Positions 42,475 to 42,754 of a stretch of 42,754 bases of DNA are shown here, in pieces. The stretch spans positions 1-42,754 of the forward strand of contig DASZHA010000001.1 of NCBI GenBank assembly GCA_035938265.1. The letters are read 5' to 3'. Position 1 is the first letter of the stretch. The number at the start of each line of letters is the position of its first letter. This DNA is from DASZHA01 sp035938265 (lineage in GTDB: Bacteria > Chloroflexota > Dormibacteria > DASZGP01). The notes beneath the pieces were generated by a model that saw only the letters and a program-made list of their open reading frames with translations, did not search any database and was not told where the DNA came from. Made by a program: the position numbers and the translations under genes.

Positions 42475-42501
42475 CAGGCGGTCTACAGGAGGATCCCGCA
42501 T

Positions 42502-42754
42502 ATGGCTGAGTCGAACGCCCGAGAGCCCGAGATAGTCGTCCAGGTTGCCCTGGCCCAACTTGGCCTTCCTGCGGAGATCATTTCCGGGGCGGTGCGTCAT
42601 GGATATACCCAAGCGGCAGCCTGCACCCCGAACGATCCTAAGAACACTCGGGGGTTCCTAGCCTATGCCGAAGGTACCGGTCGGCTGCGCGACCTCTTGG
42701 CCCCGAACGGGTGGCAGGCACGGGAGCGCAATGGCTATGAATCGACCGAGAGCG
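42502..42754 (+). CDS. Unknown protein, N-terminal part only (runs off the window)
   Basis: 84 codons are visible, with no stop before the window end. The ATG has a near-ideal Shine-Dalgarno (AGGAGG, spacing 9). The product starts MAESNAREPEIVVQVALAQL and continues with AVRHGYTQAAAC and EGTGRLRDLLAPNGW. I do not recognise a domain; the GRLRDLL-PNGW region reminds me of small proteins near phage or plasmid replication genes, but only loosely. Codons such as ATA, CTA, GGA, TAT and ACT, rare in the core genes, suggest foreign origin. It lies just after tRNA-Asn and a palindrome. Confidence 0.65.
   Translation, partial: MAESNAREPEIVVQVALAQLGLPAEIISGAVRHGYTQAAACTPNDPKNTRGFLAYAEGTGRLRDLLAPNGWQARERNGYESTES

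Larger units (their letters stand above)
42222..42501. other. Non-coding gap after tRNA-Asn (possible integration junction)
   Basis: About 280 bases with no supported gene. In order it holds a T-run after the tRNA, three 12-base direct repeats (42281-42316), a 10-bp inverted repeat (42425-42460), a TAGACT hexamer and a strong Shine-Dalgarno (AGGAGG, 42487-42492). Parts are clearly richer in A/T than the rest of the window. Longer reading frames here on both strands are only tRNA-Asn read through as protein. Confidence 0.5.

Overview
This is a GC-rich bacterial chromosome segment of about 42.7 kb, densely packed with genes. It carries about 43 supported protein genes, three tRNAs, no rRNA, no CRISPR array and no transposase. 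The gene content suggests a monoderm Terrabacteria lineage. Evidence includes an F420-type luciferase-like oxidoreductase, a mycobacterial-type bS22 mini-protein, the MurT/GatD lipid II amidation pair and a tight-adherence (Flp) pilin. The mixture fits a Chloroflexota or Candidatus Dormibacterota relative better than a typical actinobacterium, but that placement is inference from gene content only.

Layout. 1-4.6 kb: an F420-type oxidoreductase, a metal-type permease, and MFS, YCII and LysE genes. 4.6-6.6 kb: cytochrome c biogenesis (ccsA plus a TlpA-type thioredoxin lipoprotein), an Lrp-type sensor domain and bS22. 6.6-11.6 kb: a cyclic-nucleotide-binding protein, a thiolase, a Flp pilin, an acyl-CoA dehydrogenase, HIT and GNAT proteins, tRNA-Ala and a haem-oxygenase-fold protein. 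11.7-18.7 kb: leuS, comEA, comEC, holA and rpsT. 18.8-27.9 kb: a cell-envelope block (murJ, ispE, murT, gatD, tRNA-Gln, glmU, prs, CBS transporter). 27.9-34.3 kb: a small membrane protein, recO, glyS, an ABM protein, an aldehyde dehydrogenase, an orphan Cys-containing protein and an FAD oxidoreductase. 34.4-40.7 kb: ppdK, a small membrane protein, and dnaG overlapping rpoD. 40.7-42.1 kb: a SnoaL-like protein and an SH3 lipoprotein. 42.1-42.75 kb: tRNA-Asn followed by compositionally different DNA with repeats, a palindrome and the start of an unknown gene. This last stretch looks like the edge of an integrated element.

How the genes fit together. murJ-ispE-murT-gatD-glmU-prs supply isoprenoid and UDP-sugar precursors, lipid II amidation and lipid II export. 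comEA/comEC and the Flp pilin point to DNA uptake and surface pili. ccsA/TlpA point to c-type cytochromes. The thiolase and acyl-CoA dehydrogenase point to fatty-acid or branched-chain oxidation.

The most notable signals are regulatory and translational. Many genes have an AT-rich TAnnnT hexamer only 5-12 bases upstream of the start codon, which suggests leaderless mRNAs. Two divergent pairs appear to share a single such hexamer. recO has no canonical start codon: its conserved N-terminus begins at an ACG with a well-placed Shine-Dalgarno, in the same frame as the upstream gene's TGA. I did not find a clear, large, previously undescribed defence or biosynthetic system here.
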